From contig NC_046683.1 of NCBI RefSeq assembly GCF_009870125.1, positions 16,067,001 to 16,131,000 on the forward strand: a stretch of DNA of 64,000 nucleotides, read 5' to 3'. This DNA comes from Drosophila pseudoobscura (Eukaryota > Arthropoda > Insecta > Diptera > Drosophilidae). Numbering within the stretch: position 1 is the stretch's first letter; each line of letters begins with the position of its first letter. This document shows positions 1 to 11,400 of this stretch, piece by piece. Under the pieces are notes generated by a model. It did no database searches. It was not told where the DNA came from and worked only from the letters and a program-made list of their open reading frames with translations. A program made the translations under genes and the position numbers.

Positions 1-2
1 CC

Positions 3-551
3 ACAACCACAACTGCCACGCCCACGCCCACAACCACCACTACAACGACAACCACAACTACGACGAACAATAATGCCAGATCCCTGGATCGATCGCAGAA
101 CAGAAAGTCGGAAGATGAGCAAGTCTTAGAGCTTCCAGTGCCCACAATGACCGGACTAGACGTCCAAAATGGCTTTGACTTGCCACCAGACGAAGCCCAT
201 TTAGCCGGAACTCTGCCACAGCGAAAGCAATCGCTTCCCAAAACATACAAGCAGAAGATCAAGCTAAAGAAGAACTTTCAGGCACAGCAGCAGCATCAGC
301 TCCGCTCCAAGAAGACCCATCATCATCGTCACGTCCACAAGAACCAGCAGATGAAAAAGGTGAAGCGACAGCTAAAGAAGAGTCCAAAGAACCAGCATCA
401 GAGAAACTCAAATTCAGGCAACGAGCAGAGGCAATCAGCAGTCAATTTCATCGAGCCCTACCACAATGAGCTCTCCCCTGGGGCTGGGACTCAGTCTGTC
501 TCCGACTCGCGTTTGCAGCGCATCTGGCGACGTCTGCAGCTGACCAACTAA
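3..551 (+). CDS. C-terminal part of an unrecognised Thr-rich, basic protein (5' partial)
   Basis: The reading frame is open from the left edge of the window to a TAA at 549-551, giving at least 182 residues. The first ATG in the frame (138) is internal, because the frame stays open upstream of it. The visible part starts with a run of about 20 mostly threonine residues, typical of O-glycosylated mucin-like or linker segments. A mixed-charge stretch with several Leu/Pro follows, then a long Lys/Gln/His-rich basic region (roughly the last 110 residues, including a HHHRH cluster) and a short tail ending RRLQLTN. No enzyme motif, zinc ligand pattern or membrane segment is visible. I do not recognise the family. 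The basic tail could be a nuclear or nucleic-acid-binding region, but this is only composition. Tandem AATAAA signals follow about 110 bases after the stop, which supports a real gene end. Confidence 0.7.
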   Translation, partial: TTTTATPTPTTTTTTTTTTTTNNNARSLDRSQNRKSEDEQVLELPVPTMTGLDVQNGFDLPPDEAHLAGTLPQRKQSLPKTYKQKIKLKKNFQAQQQHQLRSKKTHHHRHVHKNQQMKKVKRQLKKSPKNQHQRNSNSGNEQRQSAVNFIEPYHNELSPGAGTQSVSDSRLQRIWRRLQLTN

Positions 552-662
552 AGAATCCACCAATTGAAACATACATATATAAACATATATTTTTTTTTGT
601 CTTCTAGCGCATAAGTGATGAATCGATAGGTGTAAGCAGAGAACATAGAAATCATATATATA

Positions 663-676
663 AATAAATAAATAAA
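663..676 (+). terminator. Polyadenylation signal cluster of the first gene
   Basis: Overlapping AATAAA hexamers lie about 110 bases past the stop codon at 551 in an A/T-rich stretch. Position and spacing fit the 3' end of the partial gene. Confidence 0.5.
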
Positions 677-2380
677 AAAAATAAAGTAGAAATTTCTTGT
701 TACTTTTTAAATGATTTTAATTATAAAAAATATCTTGGGAGAACTTAGATCGAATTTTTGGACTTAGAAAATGTTGTGAAGTTTTTTTACAATTATTCTA
801 TGAAATTAGAAAACAGGTTTCTGCTCCCGGGGATTTTTATACAGATTTTATACACAATTCTCGCAGCATTTGAACGGGTTTTCAGGTAGTTCTTTCTTAA
901 TAGCTTTGCAGAATTAAGTTAAGCAGGATGTTGAATATTCTATGAAAGATATTTCAAGTTTTGCTCATCTTTGAAATTTGTTGTCTGATCTGACCTTTGT
1001 GAAACATTGAGAAAAACTCCTCAGACACAGGTTTGGGAAAACCCCTTAGATACAAGAAAAATGTAGGCTTTCATGTGGTAAAAAGGCATGTGGAAAATGA
1101 AATCCACTCTTGTCATGTTTAAGAAGTTTTAAATTTCACTTTGAATATTTGAGTATGTCTATGTATATGCATATAAAAAGTACTGTAAATAGAATGTTGT
1201 TGACCCTGAAAGTTTTCGCGTCGAACTGAAAAAAAGACAGCGGACGCCGAAAATCCCTTTTCTCCTTGAAGAACAATTGTTAAAACAGAGGGAGATGTAG
1301 CTCTGGCAACGGCTTGGATTAGGCCAAGTCAACGACTTGGCGCAGCAGTCTAAGTATATACGTTATACATATACTTACATATACATACAGTATATATACA
1401 AAGAAAGGGGGAAAAGGGCAGACAAAATATGCGAACACGATATCCTGGCTGTGGCAAGTTCAAGGATGTCTGGCACGCTCATGAACTCGTGACGCGGCGC
1501 GAAGCCGGACCCAAGGTGCCATGGCACTCAAGGGAAAGGAGTGAAATAAAGGACCTGTCCCAGGCCGTGGCCCTGGCACGGACCGATTGTTCGTTTGTCT
1601 GCCTTTGTGCCTCTTCAGGGCAGCAGACTTTGCCCCCCTCTGCAAATACTTATACTCCTTTTCAATGCAAGAAATTTGTGAAAATTGGCAAATTACGCAT
1701 AAATAGCGAGAAGCCGAAACAATAAAGAGAAAGGACAGCATCGGGGGATTTGAACCCGCGTCTACTGCTTGACTTGGTGATGTGGGGCTTGGTTCTGTCG
1801 GGTTAGATGAAATCAGATACCGCGTGGGTCGAGTGGGTCGAGCGGGGCGGCAGACCAAGAACTGGTTTCCGTCGATTGATTCGCTCTGATGAACCTTCTT
1901 CGGGTTAGAGGTCAGTGCACATCGGCTGGTCAGAATTGGATCGAACTGGACAGACAAGATCTTCGACAGGTCGATCGCCCCAAAAAGAGCCTAAGGAAAC
2001 AAGAAAGCTTGAACCCTCAGGCCCGCAGAATAACAAACAAGCAAAATAGAATTGATTGAAGGGAAACGGAAGGAAAACATAGCATTTCCGACGATGTAGA
2101 AGGCAAGATTCTGGGCACACTTCATATAATGCTGTTTCCCGGCCCAGCAGCGTCGACAAAAGACTCCCGTTTGGCGTCAGAAAATATACTTCCTTGCTCT
2201 GTAATTTACTCTTGTCCTAATAAATTTAAGTGACTTCGGGGATTTTTTTTCGAGCTCCGTGAATAGCCCACTTGATTTTAGGGACTCTACAGGGATCTGT
2301 AACAATAATAATAATAATAGCGAAATGTTTTTGATTTGATTATATCAAACTCAATGTTAATTACAAATGCCCCTACTATT
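677..2380. other. Non-coding interval with a weak tRNA B-box look-alike
   Basis: No supported gene is visible. The stretch is AT-rich with short ATATAC runs (1355-1400). Open frames around 1430-1960 occur on both strands and have no homology or splice context that I can recognise. At 1744-1760 the minus strand reads GGTTCAAATCC, which matches the RNA polymerase III B-box consensus, but no acceptor stem or D-arm can be built around it. Confidence 0.4.
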
Positions 2381-2517
2381 TTTTACACAGTGTTGCCAGA
2401 CCATAAGTCTGAAAAAAAAAAATACCATAAAGCCTAAGAACAGCTGTCATATGAGCAGAACATAAATAGCATATTGAAGTTATTTGCAATCGCTTGTCTC
2501 CGTGAAAAAAATCCGTA

Positions 2518-3038
2518 ATGAACCCATCGAGAGATTTCTTTTCTCTTATTGAGCAGATTAGTGATATTTTGGTAATGTTGCATGTAAGCGCTCTAGTGGT
2601 CGATATCTTTGCCATAATACACAAATTTCACCTTTTTCAATGTAGCCCGCACCAGCATCTTTAGTAGACTCCGACGATTCGGAGGGTGAGCCGCCACGAA
2701 AAGTGAGATGCGTTTCCTTCAATCCTTTGCCGAAGCCAAAACACAAGGAGCACACCTCAATGGAGACCGTCGACAATTTATCTAAGGCATCGCCAGCCTC
2801 TTTTCTGCCAAAAATCAAGGATGTCGATATGCTCAGTACTAGACCCGTCGATAACGGTACCCTGGGAAGCGTGGTGCTCAATCCGCCTACTTTTAGCCAC
2901 GTGCTTCGTCCGCTGACTGAACAGCAGCTGGCTGGCTTTCGCCTGCAACCCGGACCGCTGACGGGCCAATATCTGGAAAAGTCTTACTCTGACGGTGACG
3001 ACGAGCCCAATCAGTCAAAGGAAAACATGGATCACTAA
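2518..3038 (+). CDS. MED19-like protein, copy 1 (short, diverged Mediator subunit paralogue)
   Basis: Proposed exon 1 runs from the ATG at 2518 to 2583 (donor GTAAGC) or 2571 (donor GTAATG). Exon 2 is 2646-3038 after a pyrimidine-rich acceptor ending TTTTTCAATGTAG. Both donors keep phase 0, giving about 148-152 residues. Exon 2 carries the MED19 core: SFLPKIKDVDML, then NGTLGSVVLNPPT, then LAGFRLQPGPL. These are the family positions usually read as FLP-LPG, SLRSLIEKPPI and LAGFRLHTGPLPEQ. MED19 is a subunit of the RNA polymerase II Mediator head/middle in the nucleus. Compared with the next gene, this copy lacks the LTGD-LL-E-GL segment before the core and ends in an acidic D/E/N tail instead of a Lys-rich tail. 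The acceptor aligns in position and sequence with that of the copy at 4325-5261, so the two are tandem duplicates. Exon 1 is less certain than exon 2. Coding status is likely but unproven. Confidence 0.7.
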
Positions 3039-3145
3039 GTACAAACAGCGAACCAGCGCATATCTGAAGAAGTGGGATGACATATCGACATTGCTACAAG
3101 AACTATAAGAAATGTACACAAATAACGATAGGGCAACAGTTGATA

Positions 3146-3151
3146 AATAAA
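3146..3151 (+). terminator. AATAAA polyadenylation signal of MED19-like copy 1
   Basis: A canonical AATAAA lies 108 bases after the stop codon at 3038, a normal distance for a short Drosophila 3' UTR. Confidence 0.5.
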
Positions 3152-3327
3152 TCATACATTTGATAGCAACGCTCATTGTAGGCGGTACAAAATTCAGAAT
3201 AGAAATCAAATTGGGCTTAGCCCGAGCATGAGACAACGGCAGAGAAGCTCGTCATGGCCCAGGGGTCTTCTGCCCGAGTCCATGTTGGCAGTAGTGTAGT
3301 GCTTATGGTATTGCTGTACGGCTACTG

Positions 3328-3593
3328 CTAGATCGCTATAAGTTGTTGGACTGGTGCACCATGGTAATGGTGCATGAGTTTCAGTCTGCGCGAGTCCACG
3401 ATGAGTGTAAGACCCCTACCGAAATTGAAACCCATCCAGCGCCATGTCTGGTATACCGGATCGAATCGCATGTGGCCAATGCGCATACAGTTGTCCAATA
3501 ACTGGTCGTCGCTCAACTGCCGCAGACTCCTGTGGAAATACGGAAAATGGACAATCAAAATCCATCATCTTGAGACTTGCCAATGATCTTACC
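3328..3593 (-). other. Candidate minus-strand spliced transcript with a 52-residue ORF
   Basis: On the minus strand a good donor (GAGAG|GTAAGATC, exon edge 3593) and acceptor (TTTCCACAG|GAGTC, exon edge 3529) bound a 63-nt intron at 3592-3530, the modal Drosophila size. Downstream, one frame is open to a TAG at 3328. The first ATG in it (3486) gives 52 residues starting MRIGHMRFDPVYQTW and ending QLIAI. The frame continues upstream into exon 2 without an ATG and meets a stop in exon 1, so the start is uncertain. Upstream on the same strand, CAGCTG (3704-3709) and a GGCAGTGTT-type motif near 3685-3700 resemble Drosophila core-promoter elements. I do not recognise the peptide. The opposite strand also has an open frame with Cys residues, so a decayed plus-strand gene is an alternative. 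Confidence 0.35.
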
Positions 3594-4101
3594 TCTCCTT
3601 TGAACTCCTTGGGTATTATTTTATCGTTCTAAAGAGTCCTCAATTCGATGTAGTGATTCGGGAGGAATTACTTGCGAAACTTCTGGAACACTGCCAGTGT
3701 AAACAGCTGACAGGGCTGCCGCTCAAAGTAAATTACTTTTATCGGCGACTCAGCGAAATTAAACTTTAATAAAAACAGATTTGCACATTAATATATGATT
3801 TTCTTGAATTATTTAACGCATTCAACAACAGAAAATGAAAAATATGCACATAATTCTTAAACAAACATATCTTTTTATTTTGATTTATTAAGTTGCTATA
3901 AATTTACATTCAATAATACTTTAAACTAATTTGACCATTAAATGTTTTTCATGGCGTGAGAAAGAACTCCAGAAAATTCTAAAATAGAAAGGGCTGAAAG
4001 TAATACATATATAAAAGTATAAAAACTCTCTTCCCTCCATTTTCATGTTGATTTACACATTTTTTTGGCTTTCCCCTCCAGCTGTGGCAGTGTTAAAAGG
4101 C

Positions 4102-4130
4102 TACAGTATATATACACAGTATATACTGTA
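4102..4130. repeat. Perfect 11-bp inverted repeat upstream of MED19-like copy 2
   Basis: TACAGTATATA (4102-4112) is the exact reverse complement of TATATACTGTA (4120-4130), with a 7-nt spacer. It lies about 80 bases upstream of the putative promoter motifs of the next gene. It may be a protein-binding palindrome or chance in TATA-rich DNA. Confidence 0.5.
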
Positions 4131-4208
4131 TGGCTAGTGCTTTTAATATCGAATTTATGACATATTTGATCGCTTTCCTACCCTAGAGTATACTGCACCT
4201 GCAGTGTA

Positions 4209-4243
4209 CGGTCACCTTGTCCTTAGCGAACCTGGTCACTCTG
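4209..4243 (+). promoter_or_regulatory. Putative TATA-less promoter of MED19-like copy 2
   Basis: Two copies of GGTCAC (4210-4215 and 4234-4239) resemble the Drosophila core promoter Motif 1 (YGGTCACACTR), which is typical of broadly expressed, TATA-less genes. The initiating ATG follows at 4325, leaving an 80-100 nt 5' UTR. Assignment rests on motif resemblance and position. Confidence 0.4.
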
Positions 4244-4324
4244 TCTTTTTGTGGTTATGTGAGAATTTTTCATTCAGTTTTCTTTGTAGGAAAATAAAAT
4301 TAAGCTCGTCGAAATCATTTTCTG

Positions 4325-5261
4325 ATGGCGTCCATTGATCCGAATTTGGAAATCACTGATTCAACGGTAAAGTTAAAGACCACCCTCGCTTTGGGAAATA
4401 CACCGGCCTTTATCATCAAAGTCTTTTTACTTTTCAATGCAGAGTTCACCAAAATCAACGGCCCCCTGCAGCCGAGATAAAACCTCGCCGACGATGACGT
4501 CAATTTTTGGGCCCAATAGACCGAACAACGAGCAGTCGCAGCCGTTCTACTTGGTCAGGGAGCCACCAACCAGGGCTAAACTTACAGGTGACAGGGACTT
4601 GCTGACCGAATTCGGCCTCGAACAGGCGCTTCACGAGCTCAGGAAAGAGAATATTCAGGAATCGCTAAGCTCTTTTCTGCCCAACATTCCTGAAGTACTG
4701 CAGCTCAGTACTCATCCGGTGAGGAACGGTACACTGGGAAGCGTGGTGAAGAATCCGCCAACGCACAAAAAGGCGATTCGTCCATTGAATAAACAGTTGG
4801 ATGGCTTTCGACTGCATACAGGTAAACTGCCTTCCTGCTGGAAGGAGAAAAGCGTACATTGCTCCCAAGGAGATGGTCCCATTTCAACTACAGGGCAGCC
4901 AACAACGCTGCCAAACTATGTGGTACTGGACACTAAAGAGAAGAACGATAATTCAAATAAAAACCAGAAGATCATGGGGAAACAGCATGGAGGCGGTAAA
5001 GCCACGAAACAGGCTGCAGACCTGTGCAAGGAGTCCATAAAGAGTATTGCTATGAAGCGTAAGCAGAATAATGCCAACGGTGGCCAAGGCAAAAAAAAAG
5101 AGAAGAAAGAATCCAAGGAATACATTGTCAAAACTTCCCAGAAGAACAAGCGTGGGAAAAGTGCGACCCAGCAATCCCTCCGAGCGATTTCACCAACAAA
5201 ACTGTTGCAGTATTGCGTGCAGGCTCTCGGAAAGACGCGAAAGAATTTCAAGAGACAATGA
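4325..5261 (+). CDS. MED19-like protein, copy 2 (Mediator subunit 19 paralogue)
   Basis: Exon 1 is 4325-4366 (ATG; MASIDPNLEITDST), the intron is 4367-4442 (76 nt, GTAAAG...TTTTCAATGCAG), and exon 2 is 4443-5261 with stop TGA. The splice is phase 0 and the product about 286 residues. From about residue 49 to 147 it follows MED19 order: FYLVREPP, LTGDRDLLTEFGLEQ, SLSSFLPNIPEV, NGTLGSVVKNPPT and LDGFRLHTGKLP. The last ~100 residues are Lys-rich with KKKEKKE-type runs, as expected for the MED19 C-terminus. MED19 links Mediator to specific activators at RNA polymerase II promoters. Key departures from ordinary MED19 are RNGTLGS in place of the NSSLRS-type stretch, and THKKAIRPLN in place of the segment before LAGFRL. 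This copy is complete, while the neighbour at 2518 is shortened. It is a diverged paralogue and probably not the canonical Med19 gene, though that cannot be excluded from this window alone. Confidence 0.85.
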
Positions 5262-5467
5262 TGAGAGAGCAGCCGATGGCAAACGATCATAGTGGCCGAT
5301 GCCGCTATATTCTATGGTCCTTTGAATTCTCATCAGATGAACCAGTAACTAGCAGACAGACTTATCAGGAGCTGCAATTTGAAACTAGAAATTAAACTGT
5401 TAATAATATGCAAATGCTTTTCAAATATTCAGGTCACATTTTCTATAGTTCCTATAATATGTTTACA

Positions 5468-5473
5468 AATAAA
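5468..5473 (+). terminator. AATAAA signal downstream of MED19-like copy 2
   Basis: A canonical AATAAA lies 207 bases past the stop at 5261 in AT-rich DNA. It is the first such hexamer after the gene. Confidence 0.4.
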
Positions 5474-8400
5474 AACAATAGCTTCACATTCAGTCCAGCA
5501 AATGTATTTCCCTCAAAACTCATGCACCTTGGACACAAATTCTCTGCCTAAGCGAGTTCTCAAGTTTCAGACCAAAATCACAATCAATACGTTGAGCCGT
5601 CGTCATGGCTCCACGGACACGTCATGACTCCATGTGCTCCCGCTCCCGCTCGCACTCCATCTCTATCCTCGTCTTTGTATGCTTTTTGTGGTAAAACAGT
5701 GGGAGCGGAAAAAGCAGAGGCAATGGAGTGGGGAAAAGGATATTGAAAAAGGCGCCGCATAGAAGAAACTTTTTTCATTTTTAGTTTGTCAAGTTGGCAC
5801 AAAAGGCGGCGGGGCCGCTCCAAGTTTCTCCACCAAAAGCTTCTGGCATGGGAGGGGACAACTTAACATTTGCACGCTCAAATTTGCAACGCCACAAGAC
5901 GAGCCAAGGGTAAAGGGGCGGGGTCCGTCGAGGGAAGTACCAAAGTTGGTCCCGACTCCCCTTTGCTTTGATAGGCGGCCAGACGTATGTACTAGGCTGA
6001 CGGAAGCGTTTCCGATCCCATAAAGTACATCTCCCGCAAACAATGATTATTTTTTTTTATTAGATACCATACATTAGGTACCATATGTACATTATATGAG
6101 CCTATAAACTTTGACGCAACTTAAAAAATTCAAAAAGCCCTATACATATTTGTTGGTTAAATTGTTTCAAGTTGGAAGGATACCTTGCACATAAACAAAG
6201 ACGAAATTCTGATCAAGAATATCTACAAGTAGACACTGCGTAATTTTAAATCTTTTTTGAACATTTTAGGAACAATTATTATATCATTCAATTCATGATT
6301 TATTATAATGGAGGAATTTCTCCCTACTATAATATCGTATAGAAAGTGGGCAAGAAATTAAGAAACTATTATTCAAAGAGAATTACATATGGAAATTTGG
6401 TCAGAGACTGCCCCAAATATGCCCCAAAACTAATCACGATAAACGAATTTCGTTTCGGGTAAAAATTACTGGAGTTGAGATTGAGTGGAAAATTTGGCAC
6501 AGGATCAAATTTTAATTGAATATCACTGACCACCAACTGGACTACAAAAAACCTCTATTTTCACGTACATATGTATATGTGCATACATATGTATATGTTA
6601 TATATACGTACATGCATATATTTACGAGTATTTTACAGAATTAATAAGAACTAAAAATATGCATTTTATGAATTAAATTATAAATTCAAAATCAAATTAT
6701 CATACTGACTATTAAACGTTCTTTATCGATTCAAAAAATATATAAAAACAACAAAGTCCAAATTTCAGAGCACCATGTGCATTCACTCGACTCAAAATGT
6801 TTTCTTTCCAATGTATTTTATGGAAATATCTCTATTGGTTCAGTAGTTATGGTTTTTACCAGAGGCCCCACTGTGCCACAGAGATGAATGAATGCGTATC
6901 GTTTATGAGCCAAAGCACACACAGATACACAACCTTCTATAGGAGGCGTGGCAGTAGGCGTGACAGTGGGCGTGTGCATATATATCTATATGTATAAATT
7001 GGTAGAAATTATGCGCGAGTGCGACAAAAATGAAAGACCCGGAAACGAGGCAATTCAAAGGGGTTGCGGCAGGTGCGGTTTCATTTCGAGGGCGAGCCGC
7101 AGTGGGAGATGTGGCCATACAAAAGCCATTGTATAATTGCATTTTAATATGATGACTGCTGCAGTTTTACTGCCTGCAGCATCAGCAATGCCCGTAATAG
7201 ACGGAAGAAGTTGCAACTGCAAATCCGCAATAGAGAAACCATTCTGTGTGTGTGTGTGCCCCTTTTTTTATTTCATGAACAAATATTAAATACCATGAAA
7301 TATCTTAAAGTGGAACAAAACTTATATCTGTATAAATTAAATTTATGATTACACTCCAAACAAAAATTGAAAAAATTAAATTTTCAAAATCGAAGGCACA
7401 TAAAAAGTGGTAGGTTTTCGGGGTTTACTGCAAATTCGAAGTATGGAGATGTGATCTACTCAACCCGGCCAACAAGCTAAGTTTTGTTTCGTGCATAGTA
7501 CATTCTAAGAGCATGAGAATTGACAATCAATTTTGTCCATTTACCCAATTTTTTTCTAATTTCAAAACTATTATCAAGTTCTGTAGGTACATAGGTGAGG
7601 CTTTGGAGCTGAATGTTTTGAGATGGCTCGGATAAAGTGTAATTCAACCCCCTTAATATTTCACTGAGCTAAGGATATATGTAAGCATATATAAGTAAGG
7701 ATATATATGTAAGTATGAAGGAAGTATAGTCTGGAAATATTAGAGAGATGGAGGAGGAATTGTCGAGCAACATCAGTGAGATTATAAATATCAAGGTGTT
7801 TTAATGAAATGGCAATTGCCATTGTATGTGTATCTTTCGGTGGGTATAAGGGCGATTCCGATGCATCCAACATTATTTATTTATAATGCCAGGGCAATTT
7901 TGCTTATGCAATGGGCTGCCTGTGTGGGCGTTGGAGTCTATGTATAGGGAAGTTGTGAGTGTGTGGGCCATGCTGCTTGCAGGTTGAAAGGTAAAGAGCA
8001 GGAACGAATGTTCCAGCCATATCTAAATGAATGCCTGCAATTAAAATGCTTAACACTCGTTGGCTTCCAACCCGATCTACTCAGTTGGCTGGTCAATGTG
8101 CATCCTGCCTTTTACAGTGTACAAGTCTGGGTGTGTATCTGCTCGTATACATTCATATGTACTCGCACATACGAGTATGTGTGTTGGCATTTGCTCTGCT
8201 GGGCAAACCTTGCTGCCGACAGCTTGCGGCCATTTCAAGTAGCTGCTGCTGCGGAATGCATTTTCAGGCCAGCAGCCGTCTTGCTGCAGTCCGAAGGCCC
8301 GAAGTCCGTCTGGTGCATTGTCTGGAACTGTTCAGATGCTGGCAGCATCTGCTTTTGTGGCACTCTTTATTGTTCCTGCTTCTCTGCACAGTGTGGCCAA

Positions 8401-11400
8401 CCCTGATGGCAACTGCACCACCGCAAAGCGATTTAAATAGAGCCCGAAGGGCTCACTGTGCCAAGGCGTGGAGCGTTTGGGAATTACGAGTGCTGCTGAT
8501 AATTATCATGCTGATGATGCATTGAAAATCTACTCAGTTCCCCCTTGCTCTCGGCCAGACAAATATTGCTGACTGATTCGGCCACTACTGCGGAGAAAGC
8601 CAAGCCACCGAGTGAATGACATCGGTTCAAGTAGTGCTACCACAGTGGACTGCCAGACAACTGGCCAGCCAGATGAAGTAATTTCCATCATCATTATGCA
8701 TACGTACGAGAGACTCAAGTGAAAGTACACACACATGAAAATACTTTTGGCTTACTTGTTGACGGATGTCATGAATTAAGTACGAGTGTCTCAAAAATGA
8801 CAGAAAGTCGAAAGAAAATATCGTACTTCAGTCGCGACCAAAAACAGTAGCTACCAAAACTTGCAAAAACAAATTAAACAAAAAAAAAAAAAATAAACTA
8901 AAAATTAAATGTAATAAAAATTCAACTAAATAATAACCAAGCTTGCAATTGCTACCATTCTATTTCGAATAAATTACAAAGTAAAAAATCAAATTTCTTC
9001 CCATAGTTCAGTGGGTAAAATGGGTTTTCGGAGGCGTCACGCCTGCACATTTCCATACCGCCATAGGAATGCGGTAAATCAGTTATTAATTTACCAATTT
9101 CCGATCTGCTTTTCGTACATCTTTTCCTATATTATTTGCCCCATTTATTTGCATTCTCTCGTTACTCGCGCAGGAAAGAGTTTTATGGGCCAAGAAGAAT
9201 ACACCCCATACATATAGCGAACGATCGAGCGGTGTATGTTATAATCTTCACAGTGCAATATCTGCTGTCTCTTCACACAATTTTGGTATGCTCTATGGGC
9301 TTAAAGTGTGCGGGTGGGTTCAGGACATGAGGGTGTGTGGGCGTGAAAGCCGTGGACTCGAACAAAGGGAAAAGCTGCAATTTAATTACCGCTGCACAAT
9401 GGCGTGGGGCGGCACGAAGGGGAAATGGGGAAGGCATTGCCATATGGACTCGTGGCTTTAGCTATAGTTTTGAAATATAGCTGCATATTGCTAGCTGGTA
9501 GGTACCTTAGCACCCACCCATCTACCAGACTACCAGGCTGCCTCTTTCGCCATCTCTTTCCCGCCCATCGTTCGGTCTTTTTTGGGCCGAGGCAATCGAG
9601 TGGCGGTTACTCGTCCGCTGGCGCTGCAGCTGCTGTTGTTGCTGCGATTATTGTGGAAATAAAAGCAAATAGGATAAAAATTGTACTGCCATGACGCTCC
9701 TCTGTCCCAGCCCCAGCCCCGGCCCAGTCCCAGCCCCGGCCCAGCGCCAAACAGTGCACTGCTGTTGCTGTTGCTGTGGCAACGTGAAAACCGCTCAGAT
9801 TCTAACAAAAGATGCAACCGCTGGTACGCTACCACCGCACGGGCTTGTCCCCCATTCTCCCTCCCCATCTCTCATCACTACTTATTCATCACCCGCTCCA
9901 TGCTCAACCACCACCCATCCGTCCGCCCAGCTATGACCATGCCCCCACGCTTCGCTTAACTAATTAGAGCGTGTGAGAAAATGCGCAAAAAGTGAAGTCC
10001 AGAAGACAGGGAGGTGCTGGGTGGTAGCTGGTAGGTGGTGGCTGCCACTTCCTCTAACACCCACACCCATCCACACTGTGAATCCCACATCCACTCCCCC
10101 CCTCCTTCCCTCCTCCTCAGTGAAATGTTGTTGCATTGCCCAACAGATTCACCGTTGGAATTGTGTTTGAATTATGTATAATTAAATTTCAACATTATTC
10201 ATGTTTCAAGGAAAAAATCAGCAGCTGCCCAGCGCTCGATGGGTGTAAAAAACCAAAGGGTACTAACGGAAGATAGTTACGAAGGACAGGGCGCTGAGGG
10301 GAGGGGAGGGGAGGGAGCTCCACCAATCTTCCCCATTGAAGAGCAGTTAAAAATCAACAGAGCGCAATAATTCCCGGAATTCTGTTTCCACTTTTTATGG
10401 CATGGTCGTTAATTGTACTTTTTCCAGATTCGAACTGGAGAGGATCCTCAAAAGGTATTTGGATTCAATAAACCCTTAAAAAGTGGTTGGGAATTTCGCT
10501 GTAAATAAAACTTGACACACAAATATTTAAGCAGGACAAGTATTAAAACAGATAAGATACAATATTAAGCAAAGATAAATTGAATTTTTTCCAGTTAATA
10601 CTCATACAAATTGAAATGGAAAATTTAAAAATATGTTTCTGTTTAATACAATAATATGTGTAGCATAACAAGCATTTCATATTTTTTAGCTTTCCTATCT
10701 GTATTGGTATATAAGTTCTTTACAAAACTATAGCTTATATAATGGGCGTACCTATTTGGGTGTGATTTCTTTTGGCAACTTCTTCAATTATATTCAGATG
10801 GGAAACACAACAAACACTTTTAATTAATGTATGGATTCCGAAAGAATGGAAAGAGTCATATGAGGAAATGTCTGGCCATATGCCATATGGTAATAAATAT
10901 TTACTGTTTCCATTTCGCTGTGTGCATATAGCAAATATCAATTACAGTTCTTTTTGGTTCGCCTTTCGTTGTTTTTCCCCGCTCGTTTCCTTTTCGCACA
11001 CCCTACAAGGCATTAAGCCAATTTATTTATTTATATTTTTCTCTGGAATAACCATTCAGGCTTATGCTTCATCGAAGATCATCCAAAAGATTAAATGTCA
11101 AACAGGTCAACATTTTAATCGGTCAGGTTTCGTACCTTGTTAGCATGTATTACGAAAGTACATGCGAAAATTGAGAGATGAGGAATCCTTAGATCCCTCA
11201 GATCCTTAGTCGCCTTGACGACCCGCTCCACCCGACAGTCCCGCAGGAATATAGGCATTCTTCCCTTCTTCCTTATAATCTAATATGTATGTATCTAAAA
11301 GATAATAATTAATATATGTACATAGGTGCATGCGAACAATACACAAGAAAACATTCCACATCGTCAAAATGGGCAAACTTACAAACTTTTTTAATTAAAT

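Noticed and set aside
1733..1800. tRNA-like element on the minus strand
   Set aside because: GGTTCAAATCC fits a B box and a T-arm with 4 of 5 pairs, but no matching acceptor stem, D-arm or anticodon stem could be drawn. At best a tRNA relic.
8031..8525. Overlapping 147-164 codon ORFs rich in Cys and Leu
   Set aside because: Two frames are open at once because of GCTGCTG and TGTGTG composition. No domain visible.
10772..11143. 123-codon plus-strand ORF
   Set aside because: Composition (Phe/Ile/Ser/Tyr-rich) matches translated AT-rich non-coding DNA, with no splice or homology support.
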